Shown in pieces: positions 6,469 through 7,185 of a stretch of DNA of 7,185 nucleotides (positions within the stretch are counted from its first letter, which is position 1; each line of letters opens with the position of its first letter). Origin of the DNA: Pseudomonadota bacterium (lineage in GTDB: Bacteria > Pseudomonadota > Gammaproteobacteria > Pseudomonadales > Cellvibrionaceae); assembly GCA_023416875.1 (NCBI GenBank), contig JAEZGT010000317.1, positions 1 through 7,185 of the forward strand. The letters are read 5' to 3'. A program made the translations under genes and the position numbers. The notes under the pieces were generated by a model, which worked only from the letters and a program-made list of their open reading frames with translations, did no database searches and was not told where the DNA came from.

Positions 6469-6497
6469 AAAAAAGCCCGACTCGTTCGGGCTTTTTT
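6469..6497. terminator. Intrinsic terminator of rplM-rpsI (bidirectional)
   Basis: AGCCCGA (6474-6480) and TCGGGCT (6486-6492) form a GC-rich stem with loop CTCGT. A six-base T-run closes the plus-strand side (6492-6497) and a six-base A-run opens it (6469-6474), so the structure can also stop transcription coming leftward. It is the only textbook terminator in the window and separates the ribosomal operon from petA. Confidence 0.93.
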
Positions 6498-6656
6498 ATT
6501 TCCGTTCGGCGTGCGGCTTGGCAAATTTCTGCACTTTACAGAGATACGTCCACGCGCTGCTCCTAAGGCGTGTATTTCCTTGTAAGACCTAGGCTTTTTC
6601 ATTACCATGATGGCCATTTTTTGCAGGCACTTGGGGCACTCTTTTTTCGATAAGAG

Positions 6657-6679
6657 CCGGTCGCTGGTAAGCGCACCGG
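6657..6679 (+). repeat. Bulged hairpin upstream of petA
   Basis: CCGGT (6657-6661) pairs with ACCGG (6675-6679), and CGCT (6662-6665) pairs with AGCG (6670-6673). This gives a nine-pair stem with a GGTA loop and one bulged C at 6674. No T-run follows directly, so it is not a standard terminator. It may be part of the petA leader, a small RNA, or chance. Confidence 0.45.
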
Positions 6680-6765
6680 GGCAACTCATTTTAATAAAGT
6701 GATCCCGCCGATTAGGTCTTTGCATTTACATCCATTCTTAACCTTTGTCTTTTGAAAGCTGTCAC

Positions 6766-6770
6766 GGGAG
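6766..6770 (+). promoter_or_regulatory. Ribosome binding site of petA
   Basis: GGGAG lies 9 nt before the ATG at 6780 and supports that start for the Rieske protein, whose twin-arginine signal then begins at residue 9. Confidence 0.75.
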
Positions 6771-6779
6771 ATCTGCGTC

Positions 6780-7185
6780 ATGAGTAATGACGGTGTAAAC
6801 CAAGGGCGTCGCCGTGTTCTCACGGCCATGACGTCCGTCGTGGGGGCTGCGGGTGTGGTCGGCGCCGCGGTACCTTTTGTGGGGTCATGGAACCCCAGCG
6901 CCAAAGCGAAAGCGGCGGGTGCGCCGGTGGAAATCAACGTCTCCAAACTTGAGCCGGGCCAAATGGTGACGGTCGAGTGGCGAGGCAAGCCGGTGTATGT
7001 GGTGCGACGTACCCCTGAAGCGCTCGCCGGTTTGAAAGTAATGGAACCGGAATTGCGCGATCCCGCTTCAGAAAAATCTGTTCAACCTGGTTATGCGAAA
7101 AACGAATCCCGCGCAATAAAAGAAGAGATCGCAGTATTGCTCGGGTTGTGCACGCATTTGGGTTGTGCGCCGGGCTATGAACCTG
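6780..7185 (+). CDS. petA: Ubiquinol-cytochrome c reductase Rieske iron-sulfur subunit PetA, N-terminal part (cut by window edge)
   Basis: PetA is the Rieske [2Fe-2S] subunit of the cytochrome bc1 complex; it takes an electron from ubiquinol on the periplasmic side and passes it to cytochrome c1. The reading frame runs open for 135 codons to the right edge, about two thirds of the usual ~190-200 residues. Seen: a twin-arginine motif in GRRRVLT at 9-15, followed by the hydrophobic segment at about 14-36 that serves as Tat signal and uncleaved membrane anchor. The Rieske domain begins near 48. The first cluster-binding box, CTHLGC, is at 124-129, with Cys124 and His126 as expected ligands and Cys129 for the disulfide. 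The second box lies beyond the window. GGGAG at 6766-6770 supports the start. In relatives petB and petC follow; that cannot be checked here. Confidence 0.95.
   Translation, partial: MSNDGVNQGRRRVLTAMTSVVGAAGVVGAAVPFVGSWNPSAKAKAAGAPVEINVSKLEPGQMVTVEWRGKPVYVVRRTPEALAGLKVMEPELRDPASEKSVQPGYAKNESRAIKEEIAVLLGLCTHLGCAPGYEP

Larger units (their letters stand above)
6498..6779. other. Intergenic region between rpsI terminator and petA
   Basis: No gene on either strand can be supported here. The region should contain the petA promoter, as the terminator blocks read-through. The best eye-found candidate is TTGTAA (6580-6585) and TACCAT (6603-6608), 17 nt apart and each 4 of 6 to consensus; a second, TTTACA at 6725-6730, has no good -10 partner. 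Neither is strong. The region is locally rich in T-runs (6595-6599, 6617-6622, 6642-6647), and a hairpin lies at 6657-6679. Confidence 0.5.

Noticed and set aside
6626..6654. Sigma-E-like promoter (GGCACTT and a GATAAG region) before petA
   Set aside because: The -35 box matches well but the -10 part does not fit the sigma-E consensus, and petA has no reason to be in that regulon.
6569..6720. tRNA or other known RNA gene
   Set aside because: No cloverleaf arms or TTC-type loop in the right spacing could be built around the 6657-6679 hairpin.
6375..6725. Minus-strand open frame of 116 codons with a CPKC motif upstream of petA
   Set aside because: It runs through the intrinsic terminator and antisense into the 3' end of rpsI; the terminator stem would encode part of it. 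It has no evident ribosome binding site and no family I recognise. The Cys pair is probably chance.

Overview
The window is a stretch of chromosomal core genes from a gammaproteobacterium of moderately high GC. The proteins and gene order resemble the Pseudomonas/Cellvibrio side of the class, and a marine or soil relative of those groups is the best guess from sequence alone. The short (214-residue) HisG, the neighbourhood murA-hisG-hisD / degS(algW)-zapG / zapE / rplM-rpsI / petA, and a Tat-exported Rieske protein all fit this. I see no insertion sequence, prophage gene, CRISPR array, tRNA or rRNA.

Layout. (1) 1-2458, plus strand: the 3' third of murA (peptidoglycan precursor synthesis), then hisG and hisD (first and last enzymes of histidine synthesis), tightly packed and probably cotranscribed. 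(2) 2459-4129, minus strand: zapG (a membrane-anchored coiled-coil DUF1043/YhcB protein) followed by a DegS/AlgW-type periplasmic protease. This pair converges on hisD with no base between the two stop codons. (3) 4130-4377: divergent gap without a convincing gene or promoter. (4) 4378-5481, plus strand: zapE, an AFG1-like ATPase linked to cell division. (5) 5482-6497, plus strand: the ribosomal operon rplM-rpsI, with a strong sigma-70-type promoter, a leader of about 88 nt that can fold, and a textbook intrinsic terminator. (6) 6498-6779: intergenic DNA with one good hairpin and only weak promoter candidates. (7) 6780 to the right edge: the first 135 codons of petA, the Rieske iron-sulfur subunit of the cytochrome bc1 complex.

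The themes are envelope growth (murA, zapG), envelope stress sensing (degS), division (zapE, possibly zapG), translation (rplM, rpsI), histidine synthesis and aerobic respiration (petA). Most genes are ordinary by length and catalytic residues. The points worth a second look are regulatory or architectural: overlapping inverted repeats on the rplM promoter, its foldable leader, the zero-gap hisD/degS junction with no hisC between them, and the structured rpsI-petA gap. I found no clear sign of a new biological system.
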